A stretch of 64,000 nucleotides of DNA from Polymorphum gilvum SL003B-26A1 (GCF_000192745.1 NC_015259.1:1441001-1505000), one strand, 5' to 3'; numbered from the stretch's first letter, positions 31,709 through 40,050 are shown. The notes: generated by a model from the letters alone, not told the origin. Numbers and translations are program-made.

Positions 31709-33124
31709 ATGTCGCCTGCGGCCCTTCACATGCACCTGACCAGGAACGAACCGGGCATCGAGGTTGCCGTCGGCATCCTGGCCCAGCGGTTCGGCGAGCG
31801 TTTCGCAAGCTCCCGCGCGATCCGCGAACAGCATGGCCACACGACCACCTGGCTGCCGAATCAGGCCCCCGACGGCGTGGTCTTCGCCGACAGCACGGAG
31901 GAGGTGGTCGAGATCGTCCGGATCTGTGCACAGCACAAGGTGCCGATCATTCCGTTCGGGACCGGTTCGTCGCTCGAAGGCCATGTCAACGCGCCGGCCG
32001 GAGGCATCTCGATCGACGTGTCGCGGATGAACCGGGTGCTCAAGGTGCATGCCGAAGACCTCGACTGCGTCGTCCAGCCTGGCATCACCCGCAAGCAGCT
32101 CAACGAATTCCTGCGCGACACGGGCCTGTTCTTCCCGATCGACCCGGGGGCCGATGCCAGCGTCGGCGGCATGGCGGCGACCAGGGCTTCGGGCACCAAT
32201 GCGGTCCGCTACGGCACCATGAAGGACAACGTCCTGGCGCTGACCGCGGTCATGGCGGATGGCTCGGTCGTGCATACCGGCACGCGTGCCAAGAAGTCGT
32301 CGGCCGGCTACGATCTGACCCGGCTGCTGGTAGGCTCGGAAGGCACGCTCGGCATCATCACCGAACTGACGCTGAAGCTGCACGGCATTCCGGAAGCGAT
32401 CGCGGGCGGCGTGTGTCCGTTCCCGGATGTGGAAAGCGCCTGCAACGCGGTGATCCTGACCATCCAGAGCGGCATTCCGGTGGCGCGCATGGAACTTGCC
32501 GACACGCTCCAGGTCAAGGCCTGCAACGCCTATTCCAAACTCGACCTGCAGGAAACGCCGACGCTGTTCCTGGAGTTTCACGGCACCACTGCCGGTGTGC
32601 GGGAACAATCGGAACTGTTCAGTGCCATCGCTGCGGATTGCGGCGGCGGCGAATTCGTGTGGACGGACAAGGCCGAGGACCGCACGAAACTGTGGCAGGC
32701 CCGGCACGATGCCTACTGGGCGGTGCTCGGCCTGCGTCCGGGGTCAAAGGCGGTCGCGACCGACGTCTGCGTGCCGATCTCGCGGCTTGCCGAATGCGTG
32801 GAGGAAACCCGCCGGGACATCGAGGCGACGGGCCTGATCGCTCCGATGGTCGGCCATGTCGGTGACGGCAATTTCCATGTCTCGATCCTGGTGGATCCGG
32901 ACAACGCCGAGGAAAAGGCAACCGCCGAAGCCTTCATCGAACGGCTGAACTGGCGCGCGATCGACATGGAGGGCACGTGCACCGGAGAACATGGCGTCGG
33001 GCAGGGCAAGATGAAATATCTCAAGCGCGAGCACGGCGAGGCCCTGTCGGTCATGCGGGCGATCAAGACGGCGCTGGATCCCGACAACATCATGAACCCG
33101 GGCAAGATCGTGCCGGCTTCATGA
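31709..33124 (+). CDS. FAD-linked D-lactate dehydrogenase-type oxidase
   Basis: Flavoprotein of the GlcD/D-lactate dehydrogenase (cytochrome) family. The 471-residue product has the FAD-binding PCMH domain (PIIPFGTGSSLEGHVNAPAGG, then DPGADASVGGMAATRASGTNAVRYGTMKDNV and GTRAKKSSAGYDLTRLLVGSEGTLGIIT) and the C-terminal FAD-oxidase domain with HVGDGNFHVSILVDP and GTCTGEHGVGQGK, which include the family's metal or substrate histidines. It probably oxidises D-lactate or another 2-hydroxy acid and passes electrons to the respiratory chain. The ATG at 31709 is chosen because AAAAAGGGA ends 8 bases upstream; the TTG at 31703 is too close to it. Confidence 0.88.
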   Translation: MSPAALHMHLTRNEPGIEVAVGILAQRFGERFASSRAIREQHGHTTTWLPNQAPDGVVFADSTEEVVEIVRICAQHKVPIIPFGTGSSLEGHVNAPAGGISIDVSRMNRVLKVHAEDLDCVVQPGITRKQLNEFLRDTGLFFPIDPGADASVGGMAATRASGTNAVRYGTMKDNVLALTAVMADGSVVHTGTRAKKSSAGYDLTRLLVGSEGTLGIITELTLKLHGIPEAIAGGVCPFPDVESACNAVILTIQSGIPVARMELADTLQVKACNAYSKLDLQETPTLFLEFHGTTAGVREQSELFSAIAADCGGGEFVWTDKAEDRTKLWQARHDAYWAVLGLRPGSKAVATDVCVPISRLAECVEETRRDIEATGLIAPMVGHVGDGNFHVSILVDPDNAEEKATAEAFIERLNWRAIDMEGTCTGEHGVGQGKMKYLKREHGEALSVMRAIKTALDPDNIMNPGKIVPAS

Positions 33125-33206
33125 GAAACCTCTTGAAACCGGGGGGCAAAGCCAACCAAATGCAGTCCGGGCGCATGAGGGGGCGGGACCGGAAAGGAGA
33201 TAGACG

Positions 33207-36200
33207 CTGAATTCGGTCTATATCTCAGCGGGCGTGGCTGTCATCCTGGCGCTGGTCGCAGCGCTTGTCGGTCCCTTGTTTGTCGACTGGACAGCCTATC
33301 GTTCCACCTTCGAGCGCTATGCGCAGGAGGCGCTCGGGCACAGGGTGACCGTTCTCGGCAAGGCCGACATCAGCCTTCTTCCGGCGCCCACAGTGACCTT
33401 CACCGATGTTCGCGTCGGCGAAGCGGAGGACCCGCTGCTGGTCGTATCCCGCTTCGAAATGCGCGTCGAACTGCCGCCCCTGCTGAAAGGGGAAATCCAG
33501 GTCACCGAGATGCGCTTGGAACGGCCGCATCTGAGGCTTTCCCTGGACGAGGCGGGGCGTCTCGACTGGCTGACCTCCCGGTCCGCCTCCGACGTCTTGT
33601 CCGGTCGCGATCCGAAGACCGTCATGTTCGAGCACATCGAGATCGATGACGGCATCGTCGCGCTCGTCGACGCACGCGATGGCTCCGTGCACCGGCTGGA
33701 AAAGGCCAATCTGCTGATCAGCGCCCGCTCCCTGAACGGTCCCTACAAGATCGATGGTACCGTCAGTCATCTTCAGAAACCCTATTCGCTGCGCGTGGCG
33801 ACCGGAGAACGGCTTGCGGACGGCAAGATCCGTGTGAAAGCGGACGTCGTTCCGTCGACGACGCCGATGGAACTGACGATCGACGGAAACCTGTCGCAGG
33901 AGGCCGGGGCACCGGCCTTTACCGGCAGGTTCTCCGTCGCATCGGTGACGGCGGCTACGGAGCCCGATATCGCCTGGCGTGCCGAAGGCGAGGTCGAACT
34001 GGGCATTTCGCGGCTTTCCTTCCCGGCCTTTGAGTTCCGCTACGGACCGGAAGACCGGCTTGTGACGCTGAGCGGGCAGGGGCACGCAGATTTGATCGGA
34101 GCGCGGCGCTTCGAGATCCGCGCGAGCGCCAAGCAGATCGATCTGGACCGCATCTACGGCAAGGGACCGCAGGAGCCGGTATCGCTCGGACAGGCCGGGG
34201 GGCAGCTGCTCGCCGGCCTCGGGGCGATCGCGATCCCGTCGGTGCCAGGGGTCATTTCGTTCGATGTCCCGGCGGTCGTGATCGGCGGCGGCATCGTCCA
34301 GAGCGTTCGCCTCGACCTCGAGACGGCGGTCGCGGGCTGGCGTGTCGCACGCGCGGCGGCGCGCCTTCCTGGACGGACGGTGATCGCGACGCAGGGCGAT
34401 CTCGCCCTTGATCCGGGGCTGACCTACACCGGGACCGTGTCCCTGTCCTCCGACCAGCCGGGAGCGTTCCTGTCTTGGTGGCGGCACGAGGCCAAGGCGG
34501 CACAGGCGGTTGCGCCGGTGCGTCTGGACGGCCGGCTGACACTCGTCCCGGACGGTTTCGCGTTCAGCGAAATGAACTTCGATCTTGCCGGGGAGAAGGG
34601 GGCCGGTTCGGTCACCTACCAGAAAAATCGCAGCGGTCGCTCGGTGGCGGAGCTCAGCCTGGAGGCCAATCGCCTGGATCTCGACCAGATCGAGATGTTC
34701 TCGGCCCTGTTCGGCGACCCTTCAGGCGCCTTCGGACTCGATTTGGCGAGCCTGGACGTCTCCTTGCGGATTCTCGCCCGGGAAATGACGGTCCGGGGCG
34801 TGGAAGGCCGGCAGGTAGCGCTGGAGGCGGCGCTTTCTGAGGAAAGATTGCGGATCGAGAACCTGTCGGCCGAGGATTTCGCCGGCGCGCAGATCGCGGC
34901 GCGCGGCGCCATCGATGATCCCTTCGCCGCACCGTCGGGAACGTTGACCGCATCGTTGACCGCGGACTCCCTCCAGGGTGTGGCGACTCTGCTGGAAACG
35001 GCCTATCCCGACAGCGTGCTGGCCAAGCGGTTCGCGAGCGCTGCCGACCATCTCGTTCCGGCCACCCTGGAAGCCCGCTTCCAGGCGTCGGCAACCGGCG
35101 ATACCAGCACGGGCGCGATCACCCTCAGCGGCGAGGCAGGCGGCGTCGCACTCGCCTGGGAAGCCGAACTTGCGGGACGTGTCGACGCCTGGCGCGAGGC
35201 GGACATCGGATCGACACTTTCGGTCGACGGCGAGGACGCTGCGCAGATCCTGCGGCAACTGGGCTTCGAGGTGATGCCGGCCGCGGATCTGGGGCCGGGA
35301 TCCCTTGCGGTCACGCTGACGGGTCGTGCCGGCGACGGACTGACCCTGCATCTAAGCGCCGAAGCCGGCGGCGGACGCCTCGGCGCCGAGGGCGAGCTTT
35401 TCCTGCCCGACGGAAAGCCCTTGCGCTATCGCGCTTCGGTCGATGCGGAAGCCGCGGATCTCGCGCCCTTCGCCCTGCTGGGTGGGCATGTGCTTCCTGT
35501 CCTGTCGGGCGACATCGGTGCTGCCGTGCGGTTCGACATCGAGGGGGAGGGGACGCAGGTCCGCATGACCGACCTTTCCGGCAGGATCGCGGAGGCCGAC
35601 GTGTCGGGGACGTTGACCGGCGATCTCGCCATTTCCCCAGCGACCGGAACGCGGCGGCTTGACGGCGCCATGGCGGTCTCGTCCCTGGATATGCGCGACC
35701 TGTCCGAAGTCCTTCTCGGCGCAGATCAATGGGCTTCGGCAGGCGATACCAGGGGGGCATGGCCGGTCGCTCCCTTCGGCGCACCGTTGCTGGAAACGAT
35801 CGACCTGACCATCGACCTTGAGGCCGGACAGCTTGTCGTCGATGAGGCGACCCGGCTTGAGTCCGTCACTGGCCGGGTGCGTTTGCGACCGGGTCTGCTG
35901 CGGTTCGACACGTTGCGCGGCCGCTATGCCGGGGGTGTCCTGGCAGCCCAGGCGGCGCTGACCCGGGCGGGAGGCGAAGCCGGCCTGTCGGGCACGATCA
36001 AGCTGACCGGCGCGAGGCTGGAGGAGCTTGCGTGGGCGCGGAGCGGCCGGCCGGTCGCGACCGGCGACATGGATGCCTTCGTCGAGTTCCAGACCTCCGG
36101 CCGGTCGATTTCGGCCATGGTGTCCGGCCTGTCCGGCGGGGGGACGGTTGCCGTGCGCGACGGCGCCATCCGCGGTCTCAACCCGGAGGCGTTCGCCCTG

Positions 36201-37208
36201 GTTATCCGGGCCGCTGACGCCGGACTCGAGCTTCAGGACGACCGGATCCGCGACGTGTTCGCCAGCCATCTGGACGTCGGTACGCTGCCCTTCCAAAGCC
36301 TGGACGCAGCGTTGAGCCTGGTGGCTGGACGGCTCGGAGCGCGGAATGTCACGCTCGACTCTCGAGACGCGGCGTTGTTCGGATCGGCCCAGATCAACCT
36401 CAACGACTGGACCCTGGAAAGCGATCTGTCCCTGCGGGTCGATCCGGGTACCGACACCGTAGCCGGCGCCGAACCTCAGGTGGCGATCCTGTTTTCGGGG
36501 CCGATCGACGCGCCCGCGCGGCGCATCGACATCACGCCCTTCACTGCGTATCTGACCTTGCGGGCCTTCGAGCAGGAGGTCGAGCGGGTCGAGAAGCTGC
36601 AGGCGGAAATCCTGGAACGGGACCGACTGGTGCGTGAGCTCAAGCGCCTGCGCGAGGTTGCGGCTTTGCGGCAGCGCGATGCCGAGGAGGCCCGAAAGCC
36701 CCAGGACGCCGGCGATGCTGCCGGAGACGACGGCTCCGCCGGGGCACCTGTGCCAGGCGGTGTCCAGCCGGAGGATGCACCCGGGCAGCAGGATGCCGTC
36801 CCGGCGGACGCCGGCACCCATCCATCGGCTGGAGAGGAACCCGGAGCCGCGCCGGTTCCGGCGGAGCCAGAGGCTCCCGGAGACGCACCGCGGGCGCGCG
36901 AGCCCTCGTTCGAGGATCGCATCCGCCAGTTGATCGAGGAGCAGACCGGCAGCCTCGAGCCTGCGCAGAATGGGTCGTCCCTGCCGCCGCTCGAGCCCGG
37001 TGTCGTCGTGGACGAGCGCGCGCCGGTCGGTACCGCCGCCGATGGGAGCGCGACGGCGGTCGGGCCGCCGCAGGATCTGCGCAGCCCGGCGCCGCCGCAG
37101 CAGGCCGGTGGGCGAAGGCCGGATGTACGTACACCGCCACTGCAGAACAAGGCGCCGCGGTTCGTGACCATGCCGAACGGCGTGGTGGTGACCTTTCCGG
37201 CCGAATGA
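33207..37208 (+). CDS. Giant AsmA-family envelope protein, probable CTG start
   Basis: A protein of about 1,333 residues with an N-terminal signal anchor (VYISAGVAVILALVAALVGPLFVDWTAYR region), an AsmA N-terminal domain and very long beta-rich repeats, then an AsmA C-terminal region (about residues 940-1110). A coiled coil (FEQEVERVEKLQAEILERDR onward), a Pro/Ala-rich stretch and the conserved tail RFVTMPNGVVVTFPAE follow. AsmA-like proteins sit in the envelope and are linked to lipid transport between the membranes. The only canonical start codon is a GTG at 33234, but the AAAGGAG ribosome site at 33193-33199 lies 7 bases before a CTG at 33207. Starting there adds LNSVYISAG, resembling the usual N terminus of rhizobial homologues as I remember them. 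Confidence 0.8.
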   Translation: MNSVYISAGVAVILALVAALVGPLFVDWTAYRSTFERYAQEALGHRVTVLGKADISLLPAPTVTFTDVRVGEAEDPLLVVSRFEMRVELPPLLKGEIQVTEMRLERPHLRLSLDEAGRLDWLTSRSASDVLSGRDPKTVMFEHIEIDDGIVALVDARDGSVHRLEKANLLISARSLNGPYKIDGTVSHLQKPYSLRVATGERLADGKIRVKADVVPSTTPMELTIDGNLSQEAGAPAFTGRFSVASVTAATEPDIAWRAEGEVELGISRLSFPAFEFRYGPEDRLVTLSGQGHADLIGARRFEIRASAKQIDLDRIYGKGPQEPVSLGQAGGQLLAGLGAIAIPSVPGVISFDVPAVVIGGGIVQSVRLDLETAVAGWRVARAAARLPGRTVIATQGDLALDPGLTYTGTVSLSSDQPGAFLSWWRHEAKAAQAVAPVRLDGRLTLVPDGFAFSEMNFDLAGEKGAGSVTYQKNRSGRSVAELSLEANRLDLDQIEMFSALFGDPSGAFGLDLASLDVSLRILAREMTVRGVEGRQVALEAALSEERLRIENLSAEDFAGAQIAARGAIDDPFAAPSGTLTASLTADSLQGVATLLETAYPDSVLAKRFASAADHLVPATLEARFQASATGDTSTGAITLSGEAGGVALAWEAELAGRVDAWREADIGSTLSVDGEDAAQILRQLGFEVMPAADLGPGSLAVTLTGRAGDGLTLHLSAEAGGGRLGAEGELFLPDGKPLRYRASVDAEAADLAPFALLGGHVLPVLSGDIGAAVRFDIEGEGTQVRMTDLSGRIAEADVSGTLTGDLAISPATGTRRLDGAMAVSSLDMRDLSEVLLGADQWASAGDTRGAWPVAPFGAPLLETIDLTIDLEAGQLVVDEATRLESVTGRVRLRPGLLRFDTLRGRYAGGVLAAQAALTRAGGEAGLSGTIKLTGARLEELAWARSGRPVATGDMDAFVEFQTSGRSISAMVSGLSGGGTVAVRDGAIRGLNPEAFALVIRAADAGLELQDDRIRDVFASHLDVGTLPFQSLDAALSLVAGRLGARNVTLDSRDAALFGSAQINLNDWTLESDLSLRVDPGTDTVAGAEPQVAILFSGPIDAPARRIDITPFTAYLTLRAFEQEVERVEKLQAEILERDRLVRELKRLREVAALRQRDAEEARKPQDAGDAAGDDGSAGAPVPGGVQPEDAPGQQDAVPADAGTHPSAGEEPGAAPVPAEPEAPGDAPRAREPSFEDRIRQLIEEQTGSLEPAQNGSSLPPLEPGVVVDERAPVGTAADGSATAVGPPQDLRSPAPPQQAGGRRPDVRTPPLQNKAPRFVTMPNGVVVTFPAE

Positions 37209-37230
37209 GGCCTGGCGCGGTTGCGCGCCC

Positions 37231-37452
37231 TCAGGTCCGGGCGGCCCGGCGCAGGGTGCGGATGACCCAGACGCGCACGGCCGAGGACAGGGCCTGCTCG
37301 GGCGGGCGCTCGCCATCGATCGCATCGACGACGCTGGCGAGCGATGCCTTGCGGGATCGTGCAGTTTCATCAAGGACTTGCCAGAACTCAGGCTCCAACG
37401 CCAGGCTGGTTCTGTGGCCTTTCAGCGTGAGCGAGCGCTTGACCAGGCTCAT
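37231..37452 (-). CDS. Ribbon-helix-helix domain protein
   Basis: A 73-residue protein with an N-terminal strand (KRSLTLKGHRTSLALEPEFWQVL) and two helices, as in the RHH_4 type of DNA-binding domain. Its start codon overlaps the stop of the upstream DUF4169 gene (ATGA), so the two are translationally coupled. The frame is open much further upstream, but that extension would run through the DUF4169 and sspB genes and is not real. Role unknown; RHH proteins are usually transcription factors or antitoxins, and no toxin-like partner is seen here. Confidence 0.75.
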   Translation of the reverse strand: MSLVKRSLTLKGHRTSLALEPEFWQVLDETARSRKASLASVVDAIDGERPPEQALSSAVRVWVIRTLRRAART

Positions 37453-37649
37453 GTCGAGGAACGGGATGGATCGTCCTCGCGCCTGTGGCCGTCGAGGCTC
37501 TTGCGGGCCTTGTCCGCGAGCGCCTCGTCGAGCTTGCGATCGGCCTTGGGGCGGCCGTGGAGGCGGCGGTTTTCCTCCGCAGCGACCTCCCGGGCCCTGC
37601 GGTTGCGCTGCTTGCGCGCCTGGCGGAGATTGACGATATCCGCGCCCAT
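37449..37649 (-). CDS. DUF4169 family small basic protein
   Basis: A 66-residue, strongly charged protein with the opening MGADIVNLRQARKQRNRRAREV and a middle NRRLHGRPKADRKLDEA, matching the DUF4169 family pattern of alphaproteobacteria. It lies 23 bases downstream of sspB and overlaps the RHH gene by 4 bases, so sspB-DUF4169-RHH is probably one transcript. No function is known for the family; the composition suggests a mostly helical or disordered nucleic-acid-associated protein, which is only a guess. Confidence 0.78.
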   Translation of the reverse strand: MGADIVNLRQARKQRNRRAREVAAEENRRLHGRPKADRKLDEALADKARKSLDGHRREDDPSRSST

Positions 37650-37672
37650 GATCCGCTCTCCTGGCCCTGCCG

Positions 37673-38281
37673 TCAGGTCTTCTTGCGGAACGCGTCGAGC
37701 GAGACGACTTCGCCGCCAGCCTCCGAAGCCTTTGGCGTGGCTTCCTTTTCGCCTTTCGCAACGTCCGCCTTGGTGGGCGCGGCGTCGCGCTTGGACTTGC
37801 GCGGCGTCTTGTTGGCGGCGGGAGCCTTGTCCGCGTCCCTGACAAGGTCGCGGGCGGCCGACGCCTCGACGTCGGCCAGTTCGCCGACCGCCTCGAGCAG
37901 GTCTTCGGGCAGTTCTTCGGCGGTCTTGCCGGGCTCGAATTCGAGTGCGAACTGGACCGACGGGTCGAAGAAACCCTTGATGGCGCTGAAGGGGATGAGC
38001 AGCTTTTCCGGCACGCCGCCGAACGACAGGCCGACCTCGAAGGCGTGTTCGCCGATCGCCAGATCCCAGAACTGGTGCTGCAAAACGATCGTCATTTCAG
38101 AGGGATAGCGCTCCCTGATGCGCGACGAGATGCGCACGCCGGGGGCGGTCGTGTCGAAGGCAATGTAGAAATGGTGATCGCCGGGCAGACCGGTGCGGGC
38201 GACTTCGGCGAGGATCTTCTTCACCGCGCCGCGCAGGGCGTCCTGGACGAGGATGTCGTATCGCAGAAGGTCTTCGGCCAT
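37673..38281 (-). CDS. sspB: Alphaproteobacterial SspB-like ClpXP adaptor
   Basis: Adaptor that delivers ssrA-tagged proteins to the ClpXP protease. The 202-residue protein has an N-terminal substrate-binding domain (YDILVQDALRGAVKKIL through FGGVPEKLLIPFSAIKGFFDPS), typical of the SspB/DUF1321 family. A long Ala/Lys-rich flexible linker follows, then the C-terminal segment GEVVSLDAFRKKT, the right shape for the ClpX-binding XB motif. It lies just downstream of the tmRNA gene ssrA on the same strand, with a terminator between them, so the RNA that encodes the tag and the adaptor that reads it are neighbours. Confidence 0.9.
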   Translation of the reverse strand: MAEDLLRYDILVQDALRGAVKKILAEVARTGLPGDHHFYIAFDTTAPGVRISSRIRERYPSEMTIVLQHQFWDLAIGEHAFEVGLSFGGVPEKLLIPFSAIKGFFDPSVQFALEFEPGKTAEELPEDLLEAVGELADVEASAARDLVRDADKAPAANKTPRKSKRDAAPTKADVAKGEKEATPKASEAGGEVVSLDAFRKKT

Positions 38282-38341
38282 GGTCGTGTTCCGGCGGAAT
38301 CAATCGAGGATAACCCGAACGCACCTTGGCCCGTGGGAGCG

Positions 38342-38369
38342 AAAAAGAAAAGACCCCAAAGCGGCTTGG
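38342..38369 (-). terminator. Terminator of ssrA
   Basis: Read on the - strand, a short stem made from CCAA and TTGG (38356-38369), probably extended by a G-U pair, is followed by GGTCTTTTCTTTTTC. It lies between the end of the tmRNA and the sspB start. The stem is short but the T-run is convincing for this GC-rich genome. Confidence 0.55.
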
Positions 38370-38389
38370 CGTCCCGCGCGTCCCGGTCC

Positions 38390-38729
38390 CCGCAGGGATA
38401 AGGTGGAGGCTTCTGTTGCCAGGTGCCTCCGGACCCCGCCTGCCGGTGCTACCCGGAAGGACTTTGGTGGACTACCCGCACCGCATTACGCGGCGAGAGC
38501 GACGTCCGAAGCATAGTTGTCGTTGGCAACTATAAGGATGGCCCGATATCGGTGGTACCATGCCGAGCGAAAGCGCAGTCTTTACACCCTCGTCGATCCT
38601 GTTTCGCCCCCGCCAAAGCCCATGAAATCAAAGAGTTTTTCATGGGCTTGGGTGGAGGCGCCGGGTACCGCCCCCGGGTCCGAAAGGCTTATTCCACTGA
38701 CCATTTATCGCCGTAGCCGGCAAGCCGGC
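38390..38729 (-). ncRNA. ssrA: Circularly permuted two-piece tmRNA (ssrA)
   Basis: tmRNA rescues stalled ribosomes and adds a degradation tag. On the - strand the gene is permuted as in other alphaproteobacteria. First comes the acceptor piece (about 38705-38651) with a T-arm CCGGG/CCCGG and 7-base loop (38677-38661), and CGCCTCC at 38660-38654. Then comes a removed spacer built around a 10-bp hairpin (GCCCATGAAA, 38618-38647). Last is the coding piece, starting GGGGGCG at 38611, which pairs with CGCCTCC to form a 7-bp acceptor stem. The tag frame runs 38527-38489 and encodes ANDNYASDVALAA, followed by TAA. CTTATCC near 38401-38395 can pair with GGAATAAG of the acceptor piece, closing the long helix. 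Ends are approximate. The next gene, sspB, encodes the tag adaptor. Confidence 0.93.
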
Positions 38730-38735
38730 AGGACG

Positions 38736-38763
38736 AATATAGGAGTTCGGTCGGGCTTTGCAA
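38736..38763 (-). promoter_or_regulatory. Probable sigma-70 promoter of ssrA
   Basis: On the - strand, TTGCAA (38763-38758) and TATATT (38741-38736) are separated by 16 bases and would start transcription near 38729, just upstream of the acceptor piece of tmRNA. The match to the housekeeping consensus is good for this genome. Confidence 0.6.
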
Positions 38764-38805
38764 AGGGGCAAATCGGGCCGTCCCACTTCTCTCCCGAAGC
38801 CCTCC

Positions 38806-38882
38806 GGCATCCCTCCGACATCCCTCCGGCATCCCTCCGGCCTCCTGCCGGAGATCTGCCGGCCTTGTGCCGGTAGCCTGCC
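38806..38882. repeat. Array of seven 11-bp units upstream of ssrA and thyA
   Basis: Seven consecutive 11-bp units, each starting GG or GA and ending CC, run without a break; the first three are GGCATCCCTCC, GACATCCCTCC and GGCATCCCTCC, and later ones drift towards GGNNGCCTGCC. The period is exactly 11, close to one helical turn, so the same face of the DNA would be presented repeatedly. It lies 43 bases behind the -35 of the ssrA promoter and about 175 bases before the thyA start. The rest of the 38883-39058 gap shows no gene. Confidence 0.75.
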
Positions 38883-39058
38883 GACGCGCTGCGCTCATGG
38901 AGCGGATGCCGGCAGGCGGGCCGGCAACGGTGGAAAGACCGTCCGGACGGCTGGCGGGGGGCGAGTGGAATCGGCATCCTGTCCGCCCAGACGGGTCACG
39001 GATCCCGACCGGCCATCCCGACCGGGCATCATCGACCACCAGCGAACGGGACGACGTT

Positions 39059-39865
39059 GTGCAGCAGTATCTCGACCTCATGCAGAAGATCCTCGACGAG
39101 GGCACCGACCGCGGCGACCGCACCGGCACCGGCACGCGCTCGATCTTCGGCCACCAGATGCGCTTCGACCTCGCCGCGGGCTTCCCGCTGGTGACGACCA
39201 AGAAGCTGCACCTCAAGTCGATCATCCACGAACTGCTGTGGTTCCTCGCCGGCGACACCAACATCGGCTATCTCAACCGGCACGGCGTGAAGATCTGGGA
39301 CGACTGGGCCGACGAGCATGGCGAACTCGGCCCGGTCTATGGCGCGCAGTGGCGCTCCTGGCCGGCCCCGACGCCCGAAGATGGCGGGCGGACCATCGAC
39401 CAGATCGCGACCGTGCTCCGGATGATCCGCGAGACGCCGGAAAGCCGCCGGCTGATCGTCTCGGCCTGGAACCCGGCACTGGTCGACGCCATGGCGCTGC
39501 CGCCCTGCCACGCGCTGTTCCAGTTCTACGTCGCGGAGGGGCGGCTGTCGTGCCAGCTCTACCAGCGCTCGGCCGACGTGTTCCTCGGCGTGCCGTTCAA
39601 CATCGCCTCCTACGCGCTCCTGACCATGATGGTGGCGCAGGTCACCGGCCTGAAGCCGGGCCATTTCGTGCATACCTTCGGCGACGCGCATCTCTACGCC
39701 AACCATTTTGCCCAAGCGCGCGAACAGCTGACGCGCGAACCGCGACCGCTGCCGACCATGACGCTCAATCCGGCGGTCACCGACCTGTTCGCCTTCACCT
39801 ACGAGGACTTCACGCTGTCGGGCTACGATCCCCATCCGCACATCAAGGCGCCGATCGCGGTGTGA
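39059..39865 (+). CDS. thyA: Thymidylate synthase ThyA
   Basis: Converts dUMP to dTMP using methylene-tetrahydrofolate, producing dihydrofolate that FolA (5 kb downstream) recycles. The 268-residue protein aligns by eye with E. coli ThyA throughout: [44 protein letters not shown], the catalytic cysteine in [32 protein letters not shown] and the tail [12 protein letters not shown]. The start is the GTG at 39059, which places the first residue exactly where the E. coli enzyme begins; the frame is open upstream but without homology. Its last 39 codons are duplicated 882 bases downstream. Confidence 0.95.
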   Translation: MQQYLDLMQKILDEGTDRGDRTGTGTRSIFGHQMRFDLAAGFPLVTTKKLHLKSIIHELLWFLAGDTNIGYLNRHGVKIWDDWADEHGELGPVYGAQWRSWPAPTPEDGGRTIDQIATVLRMIRETPESRRLIVSAWNPALVDAMALPPCHALFQFYVAEGRLSCQLYQRSADVFLGVPFNIASYALLTMMVAQVTGLKPGHFVHTFGDAHLYANHFAQAREQLTREPRPLPTMTLNPAVTDLFAFTYEDFTLSGYDPHPHIKAPIAV

Positions 39866-39878
39866 GGGCGGCGAAGGG
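39744..39878 (+). repeat. Direct repeat copy A: 3' end of thyA
   Basis: These 135 bases (last 39 thyA codons, stop and 13 bases beyond) are identical, base for base, to 40626-40760. Past the exact match the two copies remain recognisably similar for about another 60 bases, with substitutions and small indels. The pair brackets the parDE module; the offset is 882 bases. Confidence 0.95.
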
Positions 39879-40031
39879 AGGCGCATGACCTTTTTGGTCG
39901 GGGCCGGACGACTGCTCCCCTGCGTCTCACCGACCGGTCCGCGTGCGCGGCGTTACCGAGTTCCAATTGCGGCGCACAAGCCGCGACCTGACCAGCGCGA
40001 GCAGTGCCATCGACGGCTGGCCTTCCGGTTT

Positions 40032-40050
40032 TACCAAAATTTGGTATTCT
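40032..40050 (+). promoter_or_regulatory. parDE operator palindrome and -10
   Basis: TACCAAA-A-TTTGGTA (40032-40046) is a perfect 7+1+7 inverted repeat, and TATTCT (40045-40050) overlaps its right edge as a likely -10. It sits about 25 bases before the parD start. Autorepression by an RHH antitoxin bound to such a palindrome is the rule for parDE modules, so this is the expected operator. It is the most AT-rich spot in the surrounding kilobase. Confidence 0.7.

Noticed and set aside
37453-37845. N-terminal extension of the ribbon-helix-helix gene to 204 residues
   Set aside because: The extension overlaps the DUF4169 and sspB genes and is low-complexity; the ATG at 37452 with ATGA overlap is the real start.
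38517-38876. A + strand frame with [23 protein letters not shown]-like protein sequence
   Set aside because: It reads across the tmRNA gene on the wrong strand; the conservation is RNA conservation, and similar false proteins are widespread in alphaproteobacterial annotations.
38689-39264. A - strand 191-codon frame upstream of thyA
   Set aside because: It runs antisense through the thyA start, the 11-bp array and the tmRNA promoter; no protein family, no ribosome site.
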